This document shows, piece by piece, positions 26,661-36,382 of a DNA stretch of 64,000 bases; the stretch's first letter is position 1; every line of letters starts with the position of its first letter. A program made the position numbers and the translations under genes. The stretch is from Psychrobacter sp. 1044 (GTDB lineage: Bacteria; Pseudomonadota; Gammaproteobacteria; Pseudomonadales; Moraxellaceae), in assembly GCF_904846525.1 (NCBI RefSeq), contig NZ_CAJHAZ010000005.1, forward strand, positions 1 through 64,000, read 5' to 3'. Below the pieces are notes generated by a model that saw nothing but the letters and a program-made list of their open reading frames with translations, was not told the origin of the DNA and ran no database searches.

Positions 26661-26698
26661 CTGATCTATAGAACCCTATAACCGACTATTGAAGTGGA

Positions 26699-27505
26699 TT
26701 ATTTCGGCTCATCAAGCATCATTAGTTGCTCACTGATAGCCACAGTATTAAAACCTGCGTCAACAAACATGATCTCGCCGGTAATACCAGATGCCCAAGG
26801 TGATAGCAAGAAAAGCGCCGCATTACCGACTTCGGTTTGTGTGATATTACGTTGTAGCGGTGCTATTTTTTCGCTGATATCGAGCATTTTACGGAATGAT
26901 TTGATGCCACTGGCAGCAAGCGTGCGAATAGGACCTGCTGAGATCGCATTGACACGAATGCCTTCACCGCCCATAGAGGTAGCAAGATAGCGAACACTGG
27001 CTTCGAGGCTGGCCTTTGCCATACCCATGACGTTGTAGTTTGGCAATACCGAGATACTACCTTCATATGTCAATGTCAGCATCGAACCGTGACGCATGGC
27101 CAATAAAGCACGGGCTTCTTTGGCTAATGCCACAAAACTATAGCTTGAGATATCATGGGCAATTTGACTACCTTCACGGGTCGTTGCCTTAACAAAATCG
27201 CCATCAAGCTGATCCATCGGCGCAAAGCCAATCGCATGTACCACACCATCGATTCCATCACCCCAATGAGCAGTGACTTGCTCAAAGCAGGCAGCGATAG
27301 AGTCATCAGACGCCACATCACACTCAAGTACCAAATCTGCTTCGAATTTCTCCGCTGCCATATCGACACGCTTTTTGATCTTATCATTAGGATAAGTGAG
27401 AATTAATGAGGCACCTTCACGGTGCAGTGCCTCAGCGATAGCCCAAGCGATAGACAGTTTGCTCGCAATGCCTGTCACGACAAATCGTTGTCCTTGTAGT
27501 AGCAT
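26699..27505 (-). CDS. fabI: Enoyl-[acyl-carrier-protein] reductase (NADH)
   Basis: Catalyses the last step of each fatty acid elongation cycle, reducing enoyl-ACP. From ATG 27505 (AAGGAAATATT upstream) it is 268 aa; an upstream reading adds eight unlikely residues. The short-chain dehydrogenase fold shows the FabI nucleotide site [21 protein letters not shown] near the start, Asp in [17 protein letters not shown], and the catalytic Y-x6-K signature in [13 protein letters not shown], then [14 protein letters not shown]. Essential in many bacteria and the target of triclosan and isoniazid-type inhibitors. It is monocistronic, with a divergent folE. Confidence 0.95.
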   Translation of the reverse strand: MLLQGQRFVVTGIASKLSIAWAIAEALHREGASLILTYPNDKIKKRVDMAAEKFEADLVLECDVASDDSIAACFEQVTAHWGDGIDGVVHAIGFAPMDQLDGDFVKATTREGSQIAHDISSYSFVALAKEARALLAMRHGSMLTLTYEGSISVLPNYNVMGMAKASLEASVRYLATSMGGEGIRVNAISAGPIRTLAASGIKSFRKMLDISEKIAPLQRNITQTEVGNAALFLLSPWASGITGEIMFVDAGFNTVAISEQLMMLDEPK

Positions 27506-27843
27506 AATATTTCCTTTTGGGTCGATCAAAATTGTTTAATCATATTAAGTTATTTAGAGTGATTAGATACGGTGAATATCACAGCGTAAAAAGTACAAAT
27601 TATAAAATAAGTCATTATACACGAATTAATTTAAGTAAACAGTCGTAAACTGTATTCCCTTATAATGTCGTCTAATATCGATTAAACGCCCAACTGCTCG
27701 CCACAGCAGTATGAAGTTAAGTAGATTTCAAGTATAATCACAGCCCTTCCCAGCTTGCACAATTTTTATAAAAATCCTTTACAACAGTTATTTGTAACTG
27801 TTCGTAATTAGGGATTTAGCGTTAAGCTACACCCACATTTTGG
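27506..27843. other. Divergent intergenic region fabI/folE (338 bp)
   Basis: AT-rich. TATAAT occurs on the plus strand at 27661-27666 and 27733-27738; either may be a -10 for folE, but neither has a convincing -35. No hairpin or reading frame worth reporting. Confidence 0.4.
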
Positions 27844-28455
27844 ATGGCTGCCAAACTTATGAGTAACACCCCAACAATAGCATCAAATTACCAAGAAAGC
27901 GTTGAGTCTTATCGTCAACTGATTCTCTCAACTGGCGAGGACTTACAGCGTCCCGGTCTTGAAGAAACGCCGATGCGTGCCGCAAAAGCTTTTGCACATT
28001 TAACCCAAGGTTATCATCAAAGCTTGGATGAAGTTGTCAACGACGCCCTGTTTCCATCGAGCAATCGCGAGCTGGTATTGGTACAAAATATTGAATTTTA
28101 TTCATTGTGCGAACATCATATGCTGCCTTTTCATGGTATCGCTCATGTAGGCTATTTACCCAATGGTCAAGTACTGGGCTTATCAAAATTTGCCCGTATC
28201 GTCGACATGTTCGCCCGCCGCTTGCAAGTTCAAGAAAATTTAAGCGAACAAGTGGCACAAACTATCATGGATGTCACTGGCTGTCGCGGCGTAGCAGTAG
28301 TGATGGATGCAGCACATATGTGTATGATGATGCGCGGCGTAAATAAGCAGCACTCCACCACACGTACAACATCGATGTTGGGTGAGTACGTACATGACAA
28401 TCAAGCGCGCAATGAGTTTTTGAGTGCGATCCCTAGACGTCAGCCTGCATTCTAA
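27844..28455 (+). CDS. folE: GTP cyclohydrolase I
   Basis: Converts GTP to dihydroneopterin triphosphate, the first step of folate (and pterin) synthesis. The 203-aa protein contains the zinc and active-site region [23 protein letters not shown] (cysteine and two histidines), [23 protein letters not shown], and the third zinc ligand in [23 protein letters not shown]. Two starts are possible: ATG 27844 (used) and ATG 27859; neither has a strong ribosome-binding site. Cys/His ligands are all present, so this is the zinc-dependent FolE1 type, not FolE2. A palindromic terminator follows. Confidence 0.95.
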   Translation: MAAKLMSNTPTIASNYQESVESYRQLILSTGEDLQRPGLEETPMRAAKAFAHLTQGYHQSLDEVVNDALFPSSNRELVLVQNIEFYSLCEHHMLPFHGIAHVGYLPNGQVLGLSKFARIVDMFARRLQVQENLSEQVAQTIMDVTGCRGVAVVMDAAHMCMMMRGVNKQHSTTRTTSMLGEYVHDNQARNEFLSAIPRRQPAF

Positions 28456-28479
28456 CGCTTCAAGTAATAATAGATAATA

Positions 28480-28507
28480 AAAAAAGGATACTTAAGTATC
28501 CTTTTTT
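28480..28507. terminator. Bidirectional terminator between folE and msrAB
   Basis: Perfect palindrome AAAAAAGGATACTT/AAGTATCCTTTTTT with A- and T-runs on both sides. It sits between convergent genes. Confidence 0.9.
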
Positions 28508-28585
28508 AATGCGTACCTTTCAATATAGCTATCATTAATAAATAGCAATCAACCATTAATTGCAATATAACGAGGCATAACTAAC

Positions 28586-29791
28586 CTAGCTTACGTCATC
28601 AATCCAATTGCCATAACCTTCTGCTTCCATCTGCGCCAGTGGAATAAAACGCATTGCCGCTGAATTCATACAGTAGCGCTTGCCTGTCGGTGCTGGACCA
28701 TCGTCAAATACATGACCGACGTGTGAGTCTGCATAGCGACTACGAATCTCGGTACGGCTTCCGAATATCCCTCGGTCTTCCTTCTCAACGACCATATCCG
28801 TGCTCAATGGACGAGTAAAGCTTGGCCAGCCAGTGCCAGATTTGTATTGATCACGAGAGGAATATAGTGGCTCCCCCGATATCACATCGACATACAGCCC
28901 AGGCGCTTTATTATCCCAATATTCATTATCAAAAGCGCGTTCGGTGCCGTCTTTTTGAGTGACTTTATATTGAATGTCACTGAGTGACTGCTTTAGCTCA
29001 TCCTGTGCAGGCTTCACAAAGGTATCAGGATTGAATCCTGTGCTAGCTTTAGTAGCTGACGCATTGTTTGATGATACTTGTACGCTATTAGCCGCCGTAG
29101 GCTTGAACTGGCTAAAATCCAGCTCATAGTCTTTGCCATAGACACTTTCGATAAATTGATAGCGACCAGAATTAAAGGTATAAGCCTTATAGCGGATTGG
29201 ATTTTTCTTATAATAGTCTTGATGATACTCTTCCGCAGGATAAAACTTGCTAGCAGCAACAATTTCAATCACAACTGGTTTGCTATAGACACCAGAGTCT
29301 TGCAGTGATTGCCTAGCAGCTTCCGCTATCTGCTTTTCCTGTGCATTATTATAAAAAATAGCAGGACGATACTGAGTACCACGGTCTACAAACTGACCTT
29401 TATCATCGGTAGGATCCCCAATTCGCCATAACGCTTGAACGAGACCATTATAGGTGATTTTCGTCGGGTCATAATAGACTTGAGCCGCTTCAGTATGCCC
29501 TGTGCCGCCTGCTGATACAGTGCTATAAGTTGGATTGGTCGATTGACCGCCAGTATAGCCAGAGACCACTTCTACAACGCCAGGTATTTTTTCATAACCC
29601 GCTTCCACGCACCAAAAACAACCGCCAGCGACCGTAGCGACCGCTAAATTTGGATCCGTTGGCGCATAAGGATTATCGATGGCAGTATTTTTCACAGCGG
29701 GCGTATTTTCGGTGGCAGCACAGCCAACGAAAACCATACTGATGGCTGCTACAGCCATCGCAATAGCGCCCGTCTTTAATTTATGATTCAT
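28586..29791 (-). CDS. msrAB: MsrA-MsrB fusion, predicted lipoprotein methionine sulfoxide reductase
   Basis: Repairs oxidised methionine: MsrA acts on the S and MsrB on the R sulfoxide. The 401-aa protein has a signal peptide with lipobox FVGC (cysteine 24), so it is predicted to be anchored in the envelope. MsrA domain: [21 protein letters not shown] with catalytic Cys58, then SGYTGG. MsrB domain from about 255: [26 protein letters not shown], and catalytic Cys374 in RYCMNS. The MsrB part lacks the four zinc cysteines ([10 protein letters not shown] replaces the first CxxC), like the Neisseria PilB MsrB. Unlike PilB there is no N-terminal thioredoxin domain, so the electron donor must be separate. 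A strong ribosome-binding site (GGAGG) precedes ATG 29791. Confidence 0.94.
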   Translation of the reverse strand: MNHKLKTGAIAMAVAAISMVFVGCAATENTPAVKNTAIDNPYAPTDPNLAVATVAGGCFWCVEAGYEKIPGVVEVVSGYTGGQSTNPTYSTVSAGGTGHTEAAQVYYDPTKITYNGLVQALWRIGDPTDDKGQFVDRGTQYRPAIFYNNAQEKQIAEAARQSLQDSGVYSKPVVIEIVAASKFYPAEEYHQDYYKKNPIRYKAYTFNSGRYQFIESVYGKDYELDFSQFKPTAANSVQVSSNNASATKASTGFNPDTFVKPAQDELKQSLSDIQYKVTQKDGTERAFDNEYWDNKAPGLYVDVISGEPLYSSRDQYKSGTGWPSFTRPLSTDMVVEKEDRGIFGSRTEIRSRYADSHVGHVFDDGPAPTGKRYCMNSAAMRFIPLAQMEAEGYGNWIDDVS

Positions 29792-29973
29792 CGATACCTC
29801 CTAAAAGTAATATAATATAGCCATGATAACTCTTTGACCTCACTAAACTATACCTATATTGTTATAAAAATTTAACAGTAATTAGATATTATTTAATATA
29901 ATTAAACAGTATAATCCTGAATTATACACAAATTCTTAATAAGATAAGTTTGCTACAAAGTATGATTATTAAA

Positions 29974-30010
29974 AAAAGAGCACATTACGGACAGTGTAGT
30001 GTGCTCTTTT
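29974..30010 (-). terminator. Terminator of the iron-type alcohol dehydrogenase gene
   Basis: AAAAGAGCACA and TGTGCTCTTTT pair around a 15-base loop, with a T-run on the minus strand, 31 bases past the stop. Confidence 0.85.
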
Positions 30011-30040
30011 ATATTATATCAATATAGCTTAGTTACTCTT

Positions 30041-31345
30041 TTATTTTGCAGCAGAACGCTCATCACTGGCTTGCTGAATCTTGGTTAAAATAGCCTTGAT
30101 TTCAGACGCTGATAGATACGTTGGTACGGCATAGGTATCACTGACTTCTTTTGCTGCTGCTTTGGCAATTTTATCAAAATCACTGCTTTGCATGCCTTTC
30201 ACCGTTGGATCGATATTCAAGGCGGCAATCAGTTCGCGTACTTGCGCGATGAGGTGGTCGGCAATCTCAGCATCACTCTTGCCAGCTTGTCCTGATTTTA
30301 CCATACCAGTCTTGCGAGCCAACTCTGCCAGTCTTTTTTTACTTCCTTGACGATTGACATCAAGCACATACGGCAACACGATGGCATTGGCACGACCGTG
30401 AGGAATACTATAATAAGCCCCTAGCTGATGAGCGATAGCATGAACATAACCGAGACCCGCTTTATTAAAGGCGATACCGCCGTAATGAGCGGCAATACCC
30501 ATTGCTTCTCTGGCTTTAAGATTGCCGCCGTCTTTATAGACCAGCGGTAGGTTTTGCATCACAGATTTGACCGCAGAAGCCGCATAATAGTCGGTCTCGA
30601 CGCTGGCATTGGCACTCATCCAAGCTTCAAGCGCGTGTGTTAAAACATCGATACCCGTATCCGCTGTGATATGAGCAGGCATGCCTTTCATAATAACAGG
30701 GTCAATAGCCGCTGCTAATGGCACCATTCTTGGGTCAATAGACAGCGCTTTTTGATGCGTTTTATCGTCTGATACTACTGCACCAAGGGTTGCTTCTGAA
30801 CCTGTGCCAGCCGTGGTAGGAATACAATAAAGCGGCATAGAAGGCTTTCTGGCTTTAAGAATGCCGATAAGCTGTTGCGGCTTGCAGCCATTACCTTGTG
30901 ACATCGCAATCATCTTAGCCGCATCAATGACCGAACCACCACCGATGGCAATAATCGAGTTGCACTTAGCATCGATAGATTTGCGCAGTCCTTCTTCGAC
31001 GACTTTAAAAGTAGGGTCTGGGGTAATGCCATCATAAACGGTATAGCTGATATTTTTGCTATCTAGATAATCAGTCACTTTGGCTGGAATGCCAAGCTTA
31101 TTAAGCACGGCATCAGTGACGATAAATACCTTGGTGCTGCCTTCGTTGATGGCCATATCACATAGCTCTTCACAAGAGCTCTCACCAACAAATAGCATTG
31201 GTCTTCTAATTGGAACAACATAAGCGAACGCTTTTAAGACTTTAGCGCGTGTTTTAGCAACGGCTAAATAACCAACTTGCTGCAATCCATTAGTATTTAC
31301 TAACTTGTTATTTACTAATTTAGCAATACTATTTTGTTTTTTCAT
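30041..31345 (-). CDS. Iron-containing (group III) alcohol dehydrogenase
   Basis: NAD(P)-dependent oxidoreductase of the Fe-ADH family. The 434-aa protein has an N-terminal extension of about 40 residues rich in basic amino acids, then the nucleotide site AIGGGSVIDAAKMIA (about 140), and the metal region: HITADTGIDVLTHALEAWMS and YVHAIAHQLGAYYSIPHGRANAIVLP, which contain the Asp and His ligands. Length without the extension (about 395) fits the family. ATG 31345 has AAGGA nine bases upstream. Substrate is unknown; relatives reduce aldehydes or oxidise butanol, ethanol or lactaldehyde. It is followed by a terminator and not linked to its neighbours. Confidence 0.92.
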   Translation of the reverse strand: MKKQNSIAKLVNNKLVNTNGLQQVGYLAVAKTRAKVLKAFAYVVPIRRPMLFVGESSCEELCDMAINEGSTKVFIVTDAVLNKLGIPAKVTDYLDSKNISYTVYDGITPDPTFKVVEEGLRKSIDAKCNSIIAIGGGSVIDAAKMIAMSQGNGCKPQQLIGILKARKPSMPLYCIPTTAGTGSEATLGAVVSDDKTHQKALSIDPRMVPLAAAIDPVIMKGMPAHITADTGIDVLTHALEAWMSANASVETDYYAASAVKSVMQNLPLVYKDGGNLKAREAMGIAAHYGGIAFNKAGLGYVHAIAHQLGAYYSIPHGRANAIVLPYVLDVNRQGSKKRLAELARKTGMVKSGQAGKSDAEIADHLIAQVRELIAALNIDPTVKGMQSSDFDKIAKAAAKEVSDTYAVPTYLSASEIKAILTKIQQASDERSAAK

Positions 31346-31567
31346 GAGTAAAAATCCTTTTTAATGAGGGTAATAATAGCGATGACAATCCTTTAAAGCA
31401 GCAATTCAAACTGCTCTTTAACTAAAAATTAAACAAATCTAAGCATCCAACTAAAGTGAACGTCTGTTTAACTTATTGTATCACTGCTATTTTTAGGATA
31501 TCGCAATTAGTATGAACTGCCATGTTCTGCTTATTTGACTCTATCTGCTTAACTCTTTTTGGCTAAG

Positions 31568-33256
31568 CTAAATCATACTCGCCTGCAGCAATTGCTGCGC
31601 ATAGGGATGCTGTGGGCTATTAAAAACATCTTCAGTACGTCCAGACTCAATACACATGCCATCTTTAAGCACCATAATTTGCTGACATAGGGCGCGCACC
31701 ACTTTTAAGTCATGACTAATGAACACATAACTGATTTGCAATTTTTCCTGAATTTCACGTAGTAAATTAACGACGGTCACCTGCGTGGTACTATCAAGCG
31801 CGGACGTCGGCTCATCTAATATCAATAGACTCGGCTGCATAATAAGGGCACGCGCAAGTGCGACCCGTTGACGCTGACCGCCTGATAGCTCATGCGGATA
31901 ACGATGCGAAAACTCAGCTGGCAGATGCACGGTAGCAAGGCTATCCTTCACTGCCTGCTGCCGTGCTGCCTTATCAACGCCTTGTACGAGCAATCCTTCT
32001 TCAATGATTTGCATCACCGTCATACGTGGATTAATACTGGCAAAGGGGTCTTGAAATACCATTTGAATTTGCGAGCGAAACTGACGTAGCTCACCCTTGG
32101 ACAATACTGAAATATCTTGTCCATTGAACATTATTTCGCCACCCACACGCGCTTGATTGCTCAGTAATTGACTGAGTGCGAGTGCGATGGTGGTTTTTCC
32201 AGAGCCTGACTCACCTACAATGCCTAACGCCCACCCTTTCTGTAACGTCATATCGACATTTTTTACCGCATCAAACCAGCGCTTAGTACCACCAAACAGA
32301 CTTTTTTCAATGGGAAACTGTACTTGTAAACTGCTGACTTGCAATACGGTTGGTGGATGACTTTGATCTTCATTAGAGAAGTTCAGTGCTTGGCCAAAGT
32401 CTTGTTTGATTAGCGAGCGGGTATATTCGGCTTTGGGCTGATTGAACACACTTATGGTTTGCCCCTGCTCAATCGTCTGACCTTGGCGCATGATGATGAC
32501 GTCATCACTGTAGCGTCTAACCAAATTGAGATCATGGCTAATAAGCACCATCGCCATATCATGCTGACGCTTGAGAGCATTAAGCAACTCAAGGATTTCA
32601 TGTTGCAGAGTCACATCAAGCGCGGTGGTCGGCTCATCAGCGATTAAAATATCAGGCTGCTGTGCCAATGCCATGGCAATCATGACGCGTTGACGTTGAC
32701 CACCTGATAGCTCATGCGGATAGCGGTTCAGCTTATCAATCGGAGTGGTAATATTGACATCATTTAGTAAATCGATTGTTTGACTTTGCCATTGTTTCTT
32801 GGGCACACCAACTAGACGTAGTGATTCAGCAATTTGTTTGGCAACTGTATGTAGTGGATTGAGCGCTGTCATTGGTTCTTGAAACACCATGCCGATGCGC
32901 TGTCCGCGAATAGAGCGCAGCGCAGCGTTACTTGCCTTAGCACTAACACTAACATTGGTATTGGCTATCGGTAGCACAGTCAACCCTGCTGACCCTGCTA
33001 GCTTCACCTCACCGCTAACGGTCAAACTGTGTGGCAATAAGCCTAATAGCGCGAGACTTGCAATGGATTTGCCAGAGCCTGATTCACCTACGATAGCAAG
33101 GGTTTGTCCTTGCCGCAGCTCATAAGAGAGTTTATCGACTAAAACAACCTCTGCATCAGTAGTAATGCTGAGCTTCTCTACGGTCAACATTAGCTTTTGT
33201 TGTGTATTGCTACGGTTGCCGTTTAGGCTGTCAGTTTGCGTATCAATCATGGTCAT
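31568..33256 (-). CDS. yejF: Peptide ABC transporter, double ATP-binding protein (YejF type)
   Basis: Energises the Yej oligopeptide importer. From ATG 33256, one base after the yejE stop, the protein is 562 aa; the longer reading overlaps yejE. It contains two ABC domains in one chain: first with Walker A GESGSGKS, signature LSGGQRQRV and Walker B LIADEPTTALD; second with GESGSGKT, LSGGQRQRV and LILDEPTSALD. It ends with the OppF/DppF-type extension (ESGRTEDVFNSPQHPYAQQLL). Such fused ATPases are the rule in YejF. In E. coli the YejABEF system takes up microcin C and other peptides. Confidence 0.94.
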   Translation of the reverse strand: MTMIDTQTDSLNGNRSNTQQKLMLTVEKLSITTDAEVVLVDKLSYELRQGQTLAIVGESGSGKSIASLALLGLLPHSLTVSGEVKLAGSAGLTVLPIANTNVSVSAKASNAALRSIRGQRIGMVFQEPMTALNPLHTVAKQIAESLRLVGVPKKQWQSQTIDLLNDVNITTPIDKLNRYPHELSGGQRQRVMIAMALAQQPDILIADEPTTALDVTLQHEILELLNALKRQHDMAMVLISHDLNLVRRYSDDVIIMRQGQTIEQGQTISVFNQPKAEYTRSLIKQDFGQALNFSNEDQSHPPTVLQVSSLQVQFPIEKSLFGGTKRWFDAVKNVDMTLQKGWALGIVGESGSGKTTIALALSQLLSNQARVGGEIMFNGQDISVLSKGELRQFRSQIQMVFQDPFASINPRMTVMQIIEEGLLVQGVDKAARQQAVKDSLATVHLPAEFSHRYPHELSGGQRQRVALARALIMQPSLLILDEPTSALDSTTQVTVVNLLREIQEKLQISYVFISHDLKVVRALCQQIMVLKDGMCIESGRTEDVFNSPQHPYAQQLLQASMI

Positions 33257-33257
33257 C

Positions 33258-34340
33258 TTAAGAGCGCCTCGGATCAAACGCATCACGCAGCGCTTCGCCA
33301 ACGAAGATGAGTAATGATAAGATAAAGGTCAAACTAAAAAACCCAGATAGTGCAAGCCATGGCGCATCGAGATTGTTTTTACCTTGTACCATCAGCTCGC
33401 CGAGCGACGGTGACCCAGGCGGCAAGCCATAACCCAAGAAATCTAGTGCCGTTAAAGCGATAATATTAGCTGTCAATATAAATGGCAGCTGTGACAAACT
33501 TGACGCTAGGGCATTGGGCAAGATATGCCTTAGCATGATTTGACTGTCTGAACCCCCAAGATTACGCGCCGCACGCACATAATCAAAGTTACGCGCGCGC
33601 AAAAACTCTGCCCGTACCAAACCAACCAGCCCCATCCAACCAAATAATAACATCATAGCAAATAGCATGAAGATACTAGGGCTGAATAAACTGACCAAAA
33701 TAATAATCATAAACAGCTGCGGCATACCGCCCCATACTTCCATGAAGCGCTGTCCTGCTAAATCTACCCAACCACCGTAATAGCCTTGTATCGCACCGAC
33801 GATTATGCCAATCACTGCCCCAGCAAGTGTTAATGCTAAACCAAACAATAATGACACGCGCATGCCATAAAGTATCCGTGCCAACACATCACGGCCTAAG
33901 TCATCAGTACCAAGCCAGTTCTGGCTATTGGGCGCTGCTGGATATGGAATACCCAGCTCAACGTTTGGTGTCTGATCGGCAAATGGAATCGGCGGCATAA
34001 TGTAAAAACCCTGCTCATCAATCAGCGTCTGTACCGCAGGGTCTTTATAATTGGCTTCAGTCTCAAACACCCCACCAAAAGCCGTTTCAGGATAGGCTTT
34101 TAGGACAGGAAAGTAATAATCGCCTTGATACTGCACCAGTAGCGGCTTGTCATTGGCAATCACATTGGCTGCCATACAAATGACGAATATCAGCGCAAAA
34201 ATGAATAATGATACGACGCCAAGACGATTTTGGCGAAAACGGTTTAGGCGTGCCTGCCAGATAGGATTTAGGCGACGTTTTTTTGGCATAGAGACAGGAG
34301 ATGCAGATGAAGGCGTTGAAGGTAATGGATAACTTGACAT
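33258..34340 (-). CDS. yejE: Peptide ABC transporter permease (YejE type)
   Basis: Inner-membrane permease of the Yej system. The 360-aa protein has the OppC-like N-terminal helix and long periplasmic loop (PLLVQYQGDYYFPVLKAYPETAFGGVFETEANYKDP, characteristic of YejE), then NWLGTDDLGRDVLARILYGMRVSLLFG and the EAA loop region EFLRARNFDYVRAARNLGGSDSQIMLRHILPNALA. Its ATG overlaps the yejB stop by one base (TAATG) and yejF follows after one base, so yejB, yejE and yejF are translationally coupled. Confidence 0.94.
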   Translation of the reverse strand: MSSYPLPSTPSSASPVSMPKKRRLNPIWQARLNRFRQNRLGVVSLFIFALIFVICMAANVIANDKPLLVQYQGDYYFPVLKAYPETAFGGVFETEANYKDPAVQTLIDEQGFYIMPPIPFADQTPNVELGIPYPAAPNSQNWLGTDDLGRDVLARILYGMRVSLLFGLALTLAGAVIGIIVGAIQGYYGGWVDLAGQRFMEVWGGMPQLFMIIILVSLFSPSIFMLFAMMLLFGWMGLVGLVRAEFLRARNFDYVRAARNLGGSDSQIMLRHILPNALASSLSQLPFILTANIIALTALDFLGYGLPPGSPSLGELMVQGKNNLDAPWLALSGFFSLTFILSLLIFVGEALRDAFDPRRS

Positions 34341-35407
34341 TAGCGCCCCTCAAAATCAATACGGGGATCAATTAAGTGATAACTCAAATCACTGATTAAC
34401 TGTAATAATAGCCCGACCAATGTAAAGATAAATAGCGTACCAAATATCACAGGATAATCGCGCTGCTGAATGGCTTCGAAACCTAACAGTCCCAAACCAT
34501 CAAGCTTAAAGATAATCTCAATCAAAAAATTACCAGCAAAGAAAATACCAACGATAGCCGCTGGAATACCCGCGATAATAATCAGCATGGCATTACGGAA
34601 AACATGCCCGTATAACACTTGACGCTCACCCAAGCCTTTGGCACGGGCGGTGAGCACATATTGTTTACCGAGCTCTTCCAAAAAGCTAAACTTGGTCAAA
34701 TAAGTCAAGCCAGCGAAACCACCAATCGTACTTGCCAGCAGTGGTAGCGCTAAATGCCAAAAGTAATCTTTGATTTTACCCAGCGCGCTTAATTGATCGA
34801 AGTTCTCAGAGGTCAAGCCTTGCAGTGGAAAGATATTCCAGTAGCTACCACCTGCAAAAAACACCAGTAATATAACGGCAAATACGAAAACAGGTATTGC
34901 ATGCCCGATAGCAAGCAGCATAGCAGTAACTTTATCAATCCCCGAGCCATGATGCATGGCTTTATAGATACCTAATGGAATCGCTATCATATAAATCAGC
35001 AGCGTGCTCCAGAGTCCAAGCGAGATAGAAACGGGTAATTTCTCGATAATTAAATCTGTTACCGACTGTCCTTTAAAAAAAGACTCGCCAAAATCTAGCT
35101 GAGCGTAATTCTTTAACATGAGCCAAAAGCGCTCAGGTGCCGATTTATCAAAGCCGTATTGGGCATTAATCGCTGCAACCATTTCCTCAGATAAGCCACG
35201 CGTACCTTGATAGGTACTGTTATTTCCCGCACTACCCGCGCCAATATTACCGCCAAGCGCATTGTCTTTTGCCCCTTGCTCGATAAGCGCCAGTTGCTGC
35301 TCGACAGGACCACCAGGCGCTGCTTGTACAATCACAAAGTTTGCGAGCAATATTAAAAAAAGCGTCGGTAATATCAGTAGTAACCTTTTTAAGATATAAC
35401 GACCCAT
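34340..35407 (-). CDS. yejB: Peptide ABC transporter permease (YejB type)
   Basis: Second inner-membrane permease of the Yej importer. The 355-aa protein begins MGRYILKRLLLILPTLFLILLANFVIVQAAPGGPVEQ, the classic DppB/YejB opening, and contains the EAA loop YVLTARAKGLGERQVLYGHVFRNAM and GNFLIEIIFKLDGLGLLGFEAIQQRDYPVIFG. A Gly/Asn-rich segment at about 45-75 lies in the periplasmic loop. It is separated from the upstream gloB by 90 bases. Confidence 0.94.
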   Translation of the reverse strand: MGRYILKRLLLILPTLFLILLANFVIVQAAPGGPVEQQLALIEQGAKDNALGGNIGAGSAGNNSTYQGTRGLSEEMVAAINAQYGFDKSAPERFWLMLKNYAQLDFGESFFKGQSVTDLIIEKLPVSISLGLWSTLLIYMIAIPLGIYKAMHHGSGIDKVTAMLLAIGHAIPVFVFAVILLVFFAGGSYWNIFPLQGLTSENFDQLSALGKIKDYFWHLALPLLASTIGGFAGLTYLTKFSFLEELGKQYVLTARAKGLGERQVLYGHVFRNAMLIIIAGIPAAIVGIFFAGNFLIEIIFKLDGLGLLGFEAIQQRDYPVIFGTLFIFTLVGLLLQLISDLSYHLIDPRIDFEGR

Positions 35408-35497
35408 AACGGTGGCTTCCTAAGATAATAAATATGACGACAGAAAGAATACGCAGCTAATAACTATCAAAACGTCAGTCGAAGCGCCCGTTATGGT

Positions 35498-36277
35498 TTA
35501 AAAGCTATTTTTAAGCTCACGTAACGCAGCAAATACAGCCAAAGATTTATCATCATCAATAGTTGCTTTAGACTTCACCCCTGCTATCACACTCGGCTCT
35601 TGCGTCCGTAAAAATACATTGATCGCACGTTCATGTTCTAGAGTGACTGGCAACGTCGGAATACCTTGGGTGGTTTTTTCTTCTGCTTGAATCAGTGCTT
35701 GCTGCATTGCTTCATTAGTAGGTTCAATAGATAGTCCAAAGCGCAGATTACTGGCAGTGTATTCATGCGCAGGATATAGCAGCGTGTCAGCTGGCAAACC
35801 ATTTAAACGCTTAAAGCTGTTGTGTAATTGCTCAATCGTCCCCGTAAATACCCGTCCGCATCCAGCACTAAATAAAGTATCGCCACAAAAGCAATGTTTA
35901 AGCCCGTCAATATCCAAAATATAAGCCACGTGGCTAGCAGTATGACCAGACACATCCCATACTTGCGCAGCGCAGCCCCACGCACTGACGGTACTACCAT
36001 CTTTGATGGTTTGATCTTCATCGACATTATGCTCAGTATGCGCAACCAGATGCGTCATCGGATAAGACTCTTGCAGTTCTGCGACACCGCCGATATGGTC
36101 ATGATGATGATGAGTCGTCCAGATAGACGTCAGCTCTAATTTATTTTCTTCCAAATAACTCATGACAGGCTCAGCTTGACCAGGATCAATAACGATCGCC
36201 TGTTTATTATTTTCATTAATCAATGTCCAAATATAATTATCATTGAACGCTTTGATTGGGTGAATGCGAATAGTCAT
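35498..36277 (-). CDS. gloB: Hydroxyacylglutathione hydrolase (glyoxalase II)
   Basis: Hydrolyses S-lactoylglutathione to lactate and glutathione, the second step of methylglyoxal detoxification. The 259-aa protein has the metallo-beta-lactamase metal motif THHHHDHIGG (residues 55-64), DVSGHTASHVAYI, FCGDTLFSAGCGRVFTG and the glutathione-contacting LYPAHEYTASNLRF. Length fits GloB (about 255). It sits on the same strand between yejA (106 bases upstream) and yejB (90 bases downstream), splitting the peptide transporter operon. Confidence 0.95.
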   Translation of the reverse strand: MTIRIHPIKAFNDNYIWTLINENNKQAIVIDPGQAEPVMSYLEENKLELTSIWTTHHHHDHIGGVAELQESYPMTHLVAHTEHNVDEDQTIKDGSTVSAWGCAAQVWDVSGHTASHVAYILDIDGLKHCFCGDTLFSAGCGRVFTGTIEQLHNSFKRLNGLPADTLLYPAHEYTASNLRFGLSIEPTNEAMQQALIQAEEKTTQGIPTLPVTLEHERAINVFLRTQEPSVIAGVKSKATIDDDKSLAVFAALRELKNSF

Positions 36278-36382
36278 ATTAAATCCTTACCAGTAGTTAT
36301 CTTTATTGCTGATGTCTTTTATGGTTTTTTTTGAACCAAATAAAATTTTAAGATGCAGCGTTATTTCCTTTATTGTTCTAAA

